Source: Candidatus Nitrosopumilus sp. (GTDB lineage Archaea > Thermoproteota > Nitrososphaeria > Nitrososphaerales > Nitrosopumilaceae). Taken from it: a stretch of DNA of 30,154 bases. The first letter of the stretch is position 1. Each line of letters begins with the position of its first letter. The notes beneath the pieces are model-generated. The model was not told where the DNA came from and did not search any database. It was given only the letters and a program-made list of their open reading frames with translations. The translations under genes and the position numbers were made by a program. The DNA is taken from positions 1-30,154 of the forward strand of contig DRGT01000169.1 of assembly GCA_011055585.1 (NCBI GenBank), read 5' to 3'. Shown piece by piece: positions 9,093-15,899 of this stretch.

Positions 9093-9143
9093 ATGAAAAA
9101 CATCCACTTTTTCAATTTTACTTTTAACCAAATGGGATGGTAG
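9093..9143 (+). CDS. Possible leaderless 16-codon ORF overlapping the next gene
   Basis: ATG at 9093 to TAG at 9141-9143, 16 residues, overlapping the start of the 9137 membrane-protein gene by 7 bases in another frame. The most TATA-like element nearby, TTATTTAATACC at 9064-9075, is 25 bases before this ATG, not before 9137. The transcript may therefore begin with this mini-ORF, which would couple or tune translation of the gene behind it. It may instead be a fortuitous leader. Confidence 0.3.
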   Translation: MKNIHFFNFTFNQMGW

Positions 9144-9454
9144 AAAAAAAGCCAGTTAGTTTGTTGTGGCAAATGGTGTTGATTTTTATCCCGCTTGGAG
9201 CGATTTGGGCATTTTATAGAATAAACAAATTACGAAATGGTCTTTTGTTGATACTTTTAGAATTTGGAATAGTTGTTGTCATTTCAATAATTCTTGGCAT
9301 TACAATTGGACTAATTGGGCTAGAATTAACAGAGTCTGAAGCTTTTTCCATAGGAATTGCAATTGAATATCCAACATATGGAATAATTAATGTCTATTTT
9401 GTAAGAAAATGGTCTAAAGAATGGAATGCAAAAATCGTTAAGATTTCAAACTAA
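9137..9454 (+). CDS. Small membrane protein of unknown function (105 aa)
   Basis: Probably three membrane segments: about residues 10-28 (LWQMVLIFIPLGAIWAFY), 36-61 (a long Ile/Leu/Gly-rich helix) and 74-90. Short basic loops (RINKLRNG) and a basic C-terminal tail (KWSKEWNAKIVK) suggest a cytoplasmic C-terminus. I do not recognise the family. The likely promoter box A is 62-73 bases upstream, giving a leader of about 44 bases that holds a 16-codon ORF. This is unusual where most genes look leaderless. Confidence 0.7.
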   Translation: MVEKKPVSLLWQMVLIFIPLGAIWAFYRINKLRNGLLLILLEFGIVVVISIILGITIGLIGLELTESEAFSIGIAIEYPTYGIINVYFVRKWSKEWNAKIVKISN

Positions 9455-9502
9455 TTTTAAACAAGTTTAAAGCATAATCAAGACTAAGGTTATTTTTTAC
9501 AA

Positions 9503-9524
9503 CGTCCATATACTAGTATGGACG
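9503..9524. promoter_or_regulatory. Inverted repeat across the start codon of the 9518 gene
   Basis: CGTCCATA, a 6-base spacer TACTAG, then TATGGACG: two perfect 8-bp arms, with the ATG inside the right arm. If the transcript is leaderless the left arm is not transcribed, so the dyad would act as a DNA operator over the transcription start. Confidence 0.45.
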
Positions 9525-9772
9525 AAGATTTGCAACAGGAAATAAAAACACTGCAAAACGAGATAGTGAAAGAAGAAAACAAAATAATTGATTATCCGAA
9601 TAATGACGATAGTAAATCCATGAAAAAAAGCATCGCTACGATTCATTCAGATTTAAAATATCTTAGCATCATTGCAAATGGTGCACCAATAGATGCAAAA
9701 CAGAATATGAAGATAAGAGAATTTTTGCGCATACATTTAGAAAATCTTTGGAGAATGCGAATTCCTGTATGA
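9518..9772 (+). CDS. Small coiled-coil protein of unknown function (84 aa)
   Basis: The first 25 residues form a clear heptad-like charged helix (LQQEIKTLQNEIVKEENKI), followed by a loop (PNNDD) and two more helices ending in a basic FLRIHLENLWRMRIPV. It is soluble and has no Cys. The ATG lies 19-28 bases after a TTATTTTTTA element (9490-9499) and inside an 8-bp inverted repeat, which suggests specific control. The family is not recognised. The gene ends 28 bases before the stop of livM on the other strand. Confidence 0.7.
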   Translation: MDEDLQQEIKTLQNEIVKEENKIIDYPNNDDSKSMKKSIATIHSDLKYLSIIANGAPIDAKQNMKIREFLRIHLENLWRMRIPV

Positions 9773-9800
9773 TAATGCCTTAATATGGAAGGTTCAAGAT

Positions 9801-10868
9801 TTACTTAAAAAAGAAAGCAAAAACCTTCTTCAACCCTGATACCTCTCTATCTGAATTCATAGATATGGTTGGCGTCGGTTTCTCTACAAAAATTCCCTGT
9901 GGTCTATACAATAACACCGCGAGCAAAATTATTCCAAGCAACAAAAAGTCAAGCCAAACAACATCAAATGGAACAAAACCTTGCAATGAATCCTTGAAAA
10001 AAATGATAAACTTACGTAGTGTCACAAATAGTAGTGTACCAATTATCACGCCTTTATTGTTTGCCAACCCTCCAATGAGGATCATAAGAAATGGCCAAAA
10101 CGTCCAGCTAGCTCTATCGTACGCAAATGCAATAGTCCCGCCAACATAAAATGCGTATAAAGCTCCTCCAATTGCTGCAAGAGCAGCAGAAACCATGATT
10201 ATTTTAATTCTAATCTGAGTAGAGTTTTTCCCAAGAGATTCAGCAGCTACTTCATTATCTCGAACAGCTCGAAGCATTCTACCAAGTGGAGATCTAATCA
10301 GTTTTTCACTGTACAGGTACACAACTATTGCAATTAGAATTAGTCCAACCGTAGCTATTGGGAATCGAAGTTCATTTGGAAGAAAAGCTAATGGGTCTGG
10401 TACTTGAACTCCAAGTGTTCCACCAACTAATGGCTTAAAATTATTTCCAATTATTCTGATACTTTCACCAAAAGCTAACAATGTAATTGCTAAATAGTCT
10501 CCTCGTAGTCGTATGGCAGGATATGATGTGAGTAACCCTAGTCCTCCACCAACTCCCGCAGCAATACCTAATGTCAAAAAGAAAACTGCAAAACCTATTC
10601 CTGTATTGTCAACTAACCAGACATTAATCTGCGATACAATGGCTAGATTATTTTCAATATAATCTCCCTCTATTCCAGCAATATTTGCAAAAATTCTACC
10701 TGGAATTGATGCTGCAACAAATGCTCCAGCACCCACTGCTAAGACTTTTCCAAAGTTTGGAATTCCAGTATATCCGAATTCCAGATTCAAGCTAAGATTG
10801 ACTATAACATAGATTGCGAAGATTGCAAGCAAGTCTACCAAAAAGATTGTTTCAGCTTCTAGAACCAT
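9801..10868 (-). CDS. livM: Branched-chain amino acid-type ABC transporter permease LivM
   Basis: Inner-membrane permease of a HAAT-family importer, 355 residues with about 8-10 membrane helices. The EAA-type loop that docks the ATPase is visible as SPLGRMLRAVRDNEVAAESLG near 192-212, and the family signature YPAIRLRGDYLAITLLAFGE lies near 115-134. The ATG at 10866-10868 overlaps the end of livH by 17 bases on the same strand, so translation is probably coupled. Together with livH, livG, livF and livK it makes a complete importer. The family also takes urea and short amides, so the substrate should not be assumed to be leucine. Confidence 0.93.
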   Translation of the reverse strand: MVLEAETIFLVDLLAIFAIYVIVNLSLNLEFGYTGIPNFGKVLAVGAGAFVAASIPGRIFANIAGIEGDYIENNLAIVSQINVWLVDNTGIGFAVFFLTLGIAAGVGGGLGLLTSYPAIRLRGDYLAITLLAFGESIRIIGNNFKPLVGGTLGVQVPDPLAFLPNELRFPIATVGLILIAIVVYLYSEKLIRSPLGRMLRAVRDNEVAAESLGKNSTQIRIKIIMVSAALAAIGGALYAFYVGGTIAFAYDRASWTFWPFLMILIGGLANNKGVIIGTLLFVTLRKFIIFFKDSLQGFVPFDVVWLDFLLLGIILLAVLLYRPQGIFVEKPTPTISMNSDREVSGLKKVFAFFFK

Positions 10869-11787
10869 GTCTCCTCAACTTTGACCAGTTTATGCCAGCT
10901 AATCCGCGCGGTGCCAACAATAATGTTACAACAATGAACACAAGTGGAATAAGTGGTCTATATGCAATTAACCAAGAACCAATCTCTCCTGCTAAAAATC
11001 GAGTTCCTAAAACCTCAGTAAGTCCAACAAGTAAACCTCCAGCGATTGCACCATAAATGCTAAGAAAACCTCCAACAATACTTGCTGCAAAAATACTTGG
11101 TATTAGCTGCGGACCAAGGTTAGGATCCCCTTGAAACCATAATGACATCAAAGCACCAGCTATTCCTGCAAGACCTCCTCCAAACAACCATGACACGCCA
11201 TAAACTAATTTCACATTAATCCCAACTGTGCCAGACAAGTCAGGGTTTTCAGTTACAGCTCTCATTGCAATACCAAATTTTGTTTTCCTTAACATAATGT
11301 GCAGCGTTATAGCTAAAATAATAACAACAGCAGGTGCTACAAAGACAATCAACGGTAACCCCATAAACTCTGCATCGTAGCTGCGTAGTGTAAATTCTCT
11401 AGATGTAACTTTGAATGTCTTTACAATATAATCTGCAGTAATGTTTAGTACTGCAATCATAATCAAATCAAATGCTAACGTAGCAACCATTTGAATTGCT
11501 TGTGATGCACCTTTGCGAATCAACGGTTTTAAAATAAAAGTATACAGTGCAACAGCCACTACTCCAGATATTGCAAATGCAATTGGAATAGCAAAGTAAG
11601 GACTAGTCTCCCAGACTCGAGAAGTAATTAATGCAATATACACACCAATTGTTGCAAATGATGCGTGAGCAAAGTTTGGAACTCTAGTTGTAAGATAGGT
11701 AAGCGTAAGACCAATACTGAGAAGAGCTAAAAGACTCGCAAAAATAACCGCATCAGAAAATATAGGATCAATGGCCAAATCAGTCAT
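10852..11787 (-). CDS. livH: Branched-chain amino acid-type ABC transporter permease LivH
   Basis: Partner permease of LivM, 311 residues and about eight membrane helices. Family marks are LLALLSIGLTLTYLTTRVPN at the start of the pore region (about 18-37) and the ATPase-docking loop FGIAMRAVTENPDLSGTVGI near 172-191. The ATG at 11785-11787 is 47 bases from the divergent livG ATG, and the two share one A/T box between them. It is first in a livH-livM operon. Confidence 0.93.
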   Translation of the reverse strand: MTDLAIDPIFSDAVIFASLLALLSIGLTLTYLTTRVPNFAHASFATIGVYIALITSRVWETSPYFAIPIAFAISGVVAVALYTFILKPLIRKGASQAIQMVATLAFDLIMIAVLNITADYIVKTFKVTSREFTLRSYDAEFMGLPLIVFVAPAVVIILAITLHIMLRKTKFGIAMRAVTENPDLSGTVGINVKLVYGVSWLFGGGLAGIAGALMSLWFQGDPNLGPQLIPSIFAASIVGGFLSIYGAIAGGLLVGLTEVLGTRFLAGEIGSWLIAYRPLIPLVFIVVTLLLAPRGLAGINWSKLRRHGSRS

Positions 11788-11805
11788 TTTTCAATACAGA
11801 AAACC

Positions 11806-11814
11806 CTTAATTTC
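11806..11814. promoter_or_regulatory. Shared box A between livH and livG
   Basis: CTTAATTTC on the plus strand reads GAAATTAAG on the minus strand. Its centre is 25 bases from the livG ATG at 11835 and about 23 bases from the livH ATG. The 47-bp gap shows no second good A/T box, so one TATA-like segment may serve both directions. Confidence 0.45.
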
Positions 11815-11834
11815 TTTACGCCTTTGTGCTTTTG

Positions 11835-12590
11835 ATGAGTATTCTATCGATTCATGGAGTTAGCAAACAATTTGGTAGTTTTACGGTCTTGGACGGGGTG
11901 GATATGGAACTAGAAAAAGGTAAACTGTACGAGCTAATTGGTCCTAATGGAAGTGGGAAGACAACTCTGATCAATGTAGTTTCAGGTCTTCTAAAACCAG
12001 ATGATGGCAGAATTACTTTTGATGGAAATGATATTACAAAAAAAGGGTTACTTAAAACCTATAAGACTGGTCTAGTTAGAACTTTTCAGCTACCGCAACC
12101 ATTTACAAAACTTACAACCATGGAGAATTTTTTGATATCAAGCAGTGGGAATTCAGGAGAATCATTTCTTTTGGCTCCATTAAAATCACGATGGTCAAAA
12201 GATGAGAAAAGAATCATGGAAGATTCACTTGAGATGCTTGATATGGTTAACCTTCTGCAACAAAAGGATATAGAAAGTCAGAATCTTAGTGGCGGGCAGT
12301 TAAAGCTACTCGAATTAGGAAGGGCAATGATGTCTGGAGCTAAAATGATTTTGATGGATGAACCAATTGCTGGAGTAAATCCAACTTTGGCGCATGACAT
12401 ATTTGATAAAATTCACAAGATTTGCAACAAACAAAAAATTACTTTTCTAATTGTTGAGCATAGGTTAGACATTGCACTGCAATATGCAGATCATGTCTTT
12501 GCAATGAACAGGGGAAAAATAATTGCAGAAGGAAACTCTGATGACATCATTAAACACCCCAAGGTAATTGAATCATATTTGGGGAAATGA
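11835..12590 (+). CDS. livG: Branched-chain amino acid-type ABC transporter ATPase LivG
   Basis: Cytoplasmic ATPase of the importer, 251 residues from the ATG at 11835. It has Walker A GPNGSGKTT (about 35-43), the LivG-type insert with VRTFQLPQPF, the signature LSGGQ (about 152), Walker B MILMDEP, and the switch His in VEHRLD. An in-frame GTG at 11826 would add three residues. The ATG is preferred because the box A at 11806-11814 lies 25 bases before it but only about 16 before the GTG. livF follows directly. Confidence 0.93.
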   Translation: MSILSIHGVSKQFGSFTVLDGVDMELEKGKLYELIGPNGSGKTTLINVVSGLLKPDDGRITFDGNDITKKGLLKTYKTGLVRTFQLPQPFTKLTTMENFLISSSGNSGESFLLAPLKSRWSKDEKRIMEDSLEMLDMVNLLQQKDIESQNLSGGQLKLLELGRAMMSGAKMILMDEPIAGVNPTLAHDIFDKIHKICNKQKITFLIVEHRLDIALQYADHVFAMNRGKIIAEGNSDDIIKHPKVIESYLGK

Positions 12591-12591
12591 G

Positions 12592-13329
12592 TTGTCACAA
12601 AAAAGTATCAGCACTAAATCAATAATCCATGTAGATTCACTAAATTCTGGATATGCAAACAGTCATGTGCTTTTTGGGGTAGATTTTGAGGCAAAAGAAA
12701 AAGAAATCACAGTAATAGTTGGACCAAACGGAAGTGGAAAAAGCACCTTGCTCAAAAGCATTTTTGGACTGTGTACTGTCTATTCAGGAAAGATAACTTT
12801 TGGTGGCATTACAATCACAGGACTTGCACCACACCAAGTAGCAAGAAAAAAAATTGCATACTTGCCACAAATAAATAATGTCTTTTCTAATCTTACAATA
12901 AAGGAGAATCTTTCTATGGCTAGCTATACTTTAGATTCGAAACAAATTTCTCAGAGACTGCCTGAAATATTTGAAACATTTCCTATTTTGAAAAAATTTG
13001 AAAAGAAAAAAGCTGATACTCTAAGTGGTGGAGAAAGACAAATGCTTGCTATGGGTATGGCACTCATAAGACAACCCAAGGTAATGCTCTTTGATGAACC
13101 AACTGCAAGCCTTTCACCAAAGTTAGCAGACGAGGTTTTATCCAAAATTAAACAGATACGAGATGAATTTGGAATTACTGTAATTTTAGTAGAGCAAAAC
13201 GTCAAAAGAGCACTAAATCTAGGTGATTTTGTTTATCTTTTTGCCAACGGAAAACATGTATTCAAAGGAAAACCCGATGATCTATTGGCACATCCAGAAC
13301 TAAGTAAGCTATACTTGGGAATTAGCTAA
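12592..13329 (+). CDS. livF: Branched-chain amino acid-type ABC transporter ATPase LivF
   Basis: Second ATPase of the importer, with Walker A GPNGSGKST, signature LSGGERQ, Walker B VMLFDEP, and VEQNVKRAL with a Gln at the switch position, as is typical of LivF. No ATG serves as start. The TTG at 12592, one base after the livG stop and preceded by GGGG, gives 245 residues. A TTG at 12568 inside livG would add eight. Either way the gene is coupled to livG. Its TAA (13327-13329) overlaps the TAG of the convergent livK gene. Confidence 0.92.
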   Translation: MSQKSISTKSIIHVDSLNSGYANSHVLFGVDFEAKEKEITVIVGPNGSGKSTLLKSIFGLCTVYSGKITFGGITITGLAPHQVARKKIAYLPQINNVFSNLTIKENLSMASYTLDSKQISQRLPEIFETFPILKKFEKKKADTLSGGERQMLAMGMALIRQPKVMLFDEPTASLSPKLADEVLSKIKQIRDEFGITVILVEQNVKRALNLGDFVYLFANGKHVFKGKPDDLLAHPELSKLYLGIS

Positions 13330-14606
13330 ATTAGTGATATCGAATCAGTGGCTGAGGTATATTGTCCTAACAGCACCCACTCTCCACCCCTGATTCCCCA
13401 GACTTCATAATTTGCCTGTGCCAAATCTCCTGCCTCATTGAGTATTGTTGGGCCTATTGCGCCATAGTAATGCCCTGCAACATCTGAAAATACTGATTTT
13501 ATTTTAGATACATCGGTACTTTGAGTTTCTAATATTGATAGTCCTACAACCCATACGACATCATATGATGGGTGGACAAATGTGCTTGGAGTACGTCCGA
13601 GCTGCTCTATTAAATGGGCCTGTACTCGTTCATAAATCGGATTTTTAGTTGCTGCAACGTGAACTGTAGTGAATTGTACACTAGTTGAAAACTCTAACCC
13701 AATCGGATCATCAATTAGCTTGTATTCTTTGGTATTAGACCCTGGTCCAAACCATCTTACGTCATCTAAAACTTCATGCTGTGATGCTGACTGAGTAAAT
13801 TGTAAAATTTCGACAAATCCTAAAAATAAGACAGCTACCTTGTCTGCCCCATACTCATCTACATACCCTCGTACTTTTTCAGCAAGTAATGATGTCGATG
13901 CAGAAAATTCTGGAGACTCTGGATTGTATCTAATCCCTTCATCTGTTATTCCACCACGCTCAACAAATGAGCCAGTAGTGGCATCACTTATTCCATCACC
14001 CCAAGTATCTGCTCTCCAGACAGGAACGATTACTTCAATTCCTTCATGTTGTATTAGCTTTGCAAGTGCAGTGCCTTGATTAGAGTCATCTGGAACTAAA
14101 CGGTATACATTGTCATTTTTAATGGCCAAAGCTGGAGCAGATGAACAACAACTAACTAGCAACATGTTGTTTGATTCTGCATATCCTTTGATGTTTCTAA
14201 TATTAGAACTAGTTTCAAGACCAACTATAATACTAATTCCTTTTGCATTAAGTGAGGTAAGTTTTTCAAGTGCAATAACTGGACTAGTTGCAGAATCTTC
14301 TGAAACCATTTTGAGATTCCATCCAGCTCCGAGCTTTTCTAGATGTTTGTTAAAATCAACCACTCCTAGCTTTGAGCCTTCCCAATTCTCTTCTCCATGA
14401 GTAGCTAAATCACCTGTAAGTGGAAGAATCAATCCAATCTTTACTTCTCCACTTAGTTGTGGATTCTGTTCCATAGTTTGTGTTGATGTTGTGGTATCTT
14501 CTGATGATTCAGGATTTCCAAGTCCAAATCCAATAACAAGACCAATAACAATTCCAATTATGATTCCAATTCCAATAGGTTTTCCACCTTTGCCCGAACT
14601 ACTCAT
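13326..14606 (-). CDS. livK: Branched-chain amino acid-type ABC transporter substrate-binding protein
   Basis: Extracytoplasmic receptor of the importer, type I periplasmic-binding fold, 426 residues. A Lys-bearing N-terminus and a Gly/Ile-rich hydrophobic segment (about 11-30) act as membrane anchor or signal. A Ser/Thr-rich linker (about 32-50) follows, then the binding domain opening with VKIGLILPLTGDLATHGEEN. VSCCSSAPALA near residues 151-161 and the HPSYDVVWVVGLSIL helix near the C-terminus match the family. A minus-strand A/T element near 14634-14643 lies about 30 bases before the ATG, so it has its own promoter facing livGF. The ligand class is not decided by the sequence. Confidence 0.92.
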   Translation of the reverse strand: MSSSGKGGKPIGIGIIIGIVIGLVIGFGLGNPESSEDTTTSTQTMEQNPQLSGEVKIGLILPLTGDLATHGEENWEGSKLGVVDFNKHLEKLGAGWNLKMVSEDSATSPVIALEKLTSLNAKGISIIVGLETSSNIRNIKGYAESNNMLLVSCCSSAPALAIKNDNVYRLVPDDSNQGTALAKLIQHEGIEVIVPVWRADTWGDGISDATTGSFVERGGITDEGIRYNPESPEFSASTSLLAEKVRGYVDEYGADKVAVLFLGFVEILQFTQSASQHEVLDDVRWFGPGSNTKEYKLIDDPIGLEFSTSVQFTTVHVAATKNPIYERVQAHLIEQLGRTPSTFVHPSYDVVWVVGLSILETQSTDVSKIKSVFSDVAGHYYGAIGPTILNEAGDLAQANYEVWGIRGGEWVLLGQYTSATDSISLI

Positions 14607-14721
14607 TTCCTATAGATCCAACAAAACAATTTCTAGATTATAACTTTTTGAAATCATTTTGGGCGTCAACCCTTTAGTATTCACTTACCTAACGTTAAAT
14701 TATTGGAATTATTAAGTTCCG

Positions 14722-14804
14722 TACCCTTGCTGGCCTGACAAAATTAGTTCAAAGTCCTCTATTGGGTAATCATAGCAAGATTATGTATCAAATGTAATTT
14801 TTTT
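14722..14804 (+). ncRNA. Candidate small RNA with pseudoknot-like pairing
   Basis: The region 14607-14866 has no convincing ORF. TTAAATTATT (14694-14703) is a box A whose expected transcription start falls near 14722-14724, and seven Ts at 14798-14804 could end the transcript, giving about 80 nt. Within it TACCC (14722-14726) pairs with GGGTA (14764-14768), and TTGCT (14727-14731) pairs with AGCAA (14774-14778), in the interleaved order of an H-type pseudoknot. There is no tRNA cloverleaf and no C/D-box pair. Short pairings arise by chance in such DNA, so this is a weak candidate. Confidence 0.22.
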
Positions 14805-14866
14805 ATTCATTATGTATTGTGATCTTGATTTTACCTCTAAAAACAACATTTCAAAGATAGTCCCTT

Positions 14867-14995
14867 ATGATTCAAAAATGCAAAAAATGTGGAAAAAAAC
14901 ACGAAAACGATGTCAGTAAGTTTTGTTCGCTAGAATGTGCCTATTCCTTTTCTGAGTTCGATGCAGAGACTTATCTGATGCTTAGAATTACGTAA
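14867..14995 (+). CDS. Four-Cys zinc-site microprotein (42 aa)
   Basis: ATG to TAA, 42 residues. The cysteines are C5-X2-C8-X11-C20-X3-C24. The layout KCKKCGKKH then FCSLECAYSF is that of a minimal treble-clef / MYM-like zinc knuckle. The C-terminal half (FSEFDAETYLMLRI) is predicted helical. An A/T element around 14836-14845 lies about 27 bases upstream. There is no partner gene, and the next gene runs convergently. It probably folds around one zinc and may bind nucleic acid or a protein. No named family is recognised. Confidence 0.62.
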   Translation: MIQKCKKCGKKHENDVSKFCSLECAYSFSEFDAETYLMLRIT

Positions 14996-15011
14996 AAAAT
15001 TCAACCACTAT

Positions 15012-15025
15012 AGTTCGTATCAAAT
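15012..15025 (-). repeat. Distant copy of the 7384 intergenic motif
   Basis: On the minus strand this reads ATTTGATACGAACT, identical to 14 bases of copy A. It lies between the 42-aa zinc-site gene and the end of the basic-protein gene. A single 14-base match over this distance can arise by chance. Confidence 0.25.
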
Positions 15026-15050
15026 TTTAATTAAAAAAAAGAAAAAAAGA

Positions 15051-15296
15051 TCAGCGTCGTCTTCTCGCTGTTCTTCTTCTACCAGAAGCTTTTCTTGTTG
15101 TTCTTCTCCTTGCTGTTCTTCTTCTACCAGAAGCTTTTCTTGTTGTTCTTCTCCTCGTAGTTCTTCCTGCAGATGCACTACGTCTACGTCTTGCTCCTGC
15201 TTTTTTTCCTGCTGCAGCTTTTGCTGCTGCATTTCTTTTTCGTGTGCGTGCCGCTTTTCTAGCTGCTGCACTACGTTTTGCTTTTGATGCTGCCAT
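15051..15296 (-). CDS. Ala/Lys/Arg-rich DNA-binding-type protein (81 aa)
   Basis: Extremely basic, low-complexity protein. An Ala/Lys half (residues 1-35) is followed by an Arg/Thr half built from two copies of a 15-residue unit containing TTRKASGRRRTARRR. The composition is like histone H1 tails and bacterial Hc1/HU-tail proteins, so a nucleoid or RNA-binding role is inferred. The ATG at 15294-15296 is about 29 bases after a minus-strand CCATATTTG box (15321-15329). Another frame on this strand is also open (Gln/Glu-rich), but it lacks a start at leaderless distance. The tandem unit means length may vary between strains. Confidence 0.75.
   Translation of the reverse strand: MAASKAKRSAAARKAARTRKRNAAAKAAAGKKAGARRRRSASAGRTTRRRTTRKASGRRRTARRRTTRKASGRRRTARRRR
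15067..15156 (-). repeat. Tandem 45-bp duplication inside the basic-protein gene
   Basis: The 45-base units 15067-15111 and 15112-15156 are identical except for the last base. The unit length is a multiple of three, so the frame is kept and 15 residues are repeated. Near-identity at the DNA level indicates recent duplication or ongoing homogenisation. Confidence 0.85.
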
Positions 15297-15392
15297 GCAT
15301 AGAAAACATGTTTAGTACAACAAATATGGTGTAAGTCACGAATAATTGTTCGTTAGTGTAACTTTTTAATGCAAATTTTTCTTCAAAGTGAT

Positions 15393-15815
15393 CTATACTT
15401 TGTCTCTGTACCTTTTTCTGTAAACGTCTTTGTATCTTTTCTTTGTTTGTGAATGATCTTCATCTTCATAATCATCATCTTCGTCATCTTCAAACCCTCC
15501 TTCAGTTTCAGAAGGGTGCTCTAATGGTTTTTTCTCATCTGGAATTACATCTGGAATCAAATCACCTTGAGAGGTTTCTTCGACATTTTCTGTCTCAATA
15601 AGTGTGAGTGTAGATGTTATGTGGTGCAACTTCCTTATCTTATCTATGATTGCTCGTTTTAGTGTTTCTGACTTTTCCGACTCTATTTTGGCAACAATGT
15701 CGTATATCCCGTAGGTTCCATGTACTTCCTTGACCCCATTCAAATGATTTAGTTCATCAATTACTGAATTTTCTGAGCCCAAATCACAATTTATCAAAAC
15801 AAAGGCACTTTCCAT
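15393..15815 (-). CDS. Stand-alone Lrp/AsnC effector (RAM) domain with acidic tail
   Basis: Residues 1-75 form one Lrp/AsnC-type ligand-binding domain (SAFVLINCDLG, VKEVHGTYGIYDIVAKIES, HHITSTLTLIE), the alpha-beta fold that binds amino acids and oligomerises. There is no helix-turn-helix. The C-terminal half is low complexity: Asp/Glu-rich (DDEDDDYEDED near 115-125), then a basic end (KKRYKDVYRKRYRDK). Such SAM/RAM proteins can modify full Lrp proteins by hetero-oligomerisation; the acidic tail is unusual. The ATG lies after an A/T element (about 15837-15846). A partner could be the Lrp at 22443. Confidence 0.82.
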   Translation of the reverse strand: MESAFVLINCDLGSENSVIDELNHLNGVKEVHGTYGIYDIVAKIESEKSETLKRAIIDKIRKLHHITSTLTLIETENVEETSQGDLIPDVIPDEKKPLEHPSETEGGFEDDEDDDYEDEDHSQTKKRYKDVYRKRYRDKV

Positions 15816-15899
15816 ATATCTAATACATCATTCTACCAACTAAATTTTTCCCCAAATTTCATAATAGATTTTTAATTACCTTCTTTCCAATTCTGTTCG

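Noticed and set aside
9801..14606. Reading the Liv genes as a dedicated urea transporter (Urt)
   Set aside because: No residues seen here single out UrtA-type receptors, and no urease genes are nearby; the general family name is safer.
14747..14756. GTTCAAAGTCC resembling a tRNA T-loop
   Set aside because: The flanking bases cannot form a T-stem, and no acceptor, D or anticodon stems fit around it.
15067..15156. Tandem repeat as a possible CRISPR or satellite
   Set aside because: Only two adjacent units with no spacers, in frame inside a coding sequence.
15020..15271. Gln/Glu-rich open frame on the minus strand overlapping the basic-protein gene
   Set aside because: It is a shadow of the repetitive Ala/Lys/Arg frame; its start lacks a box A at the usual distance, and its composition matches a shifted reading of the other frame.
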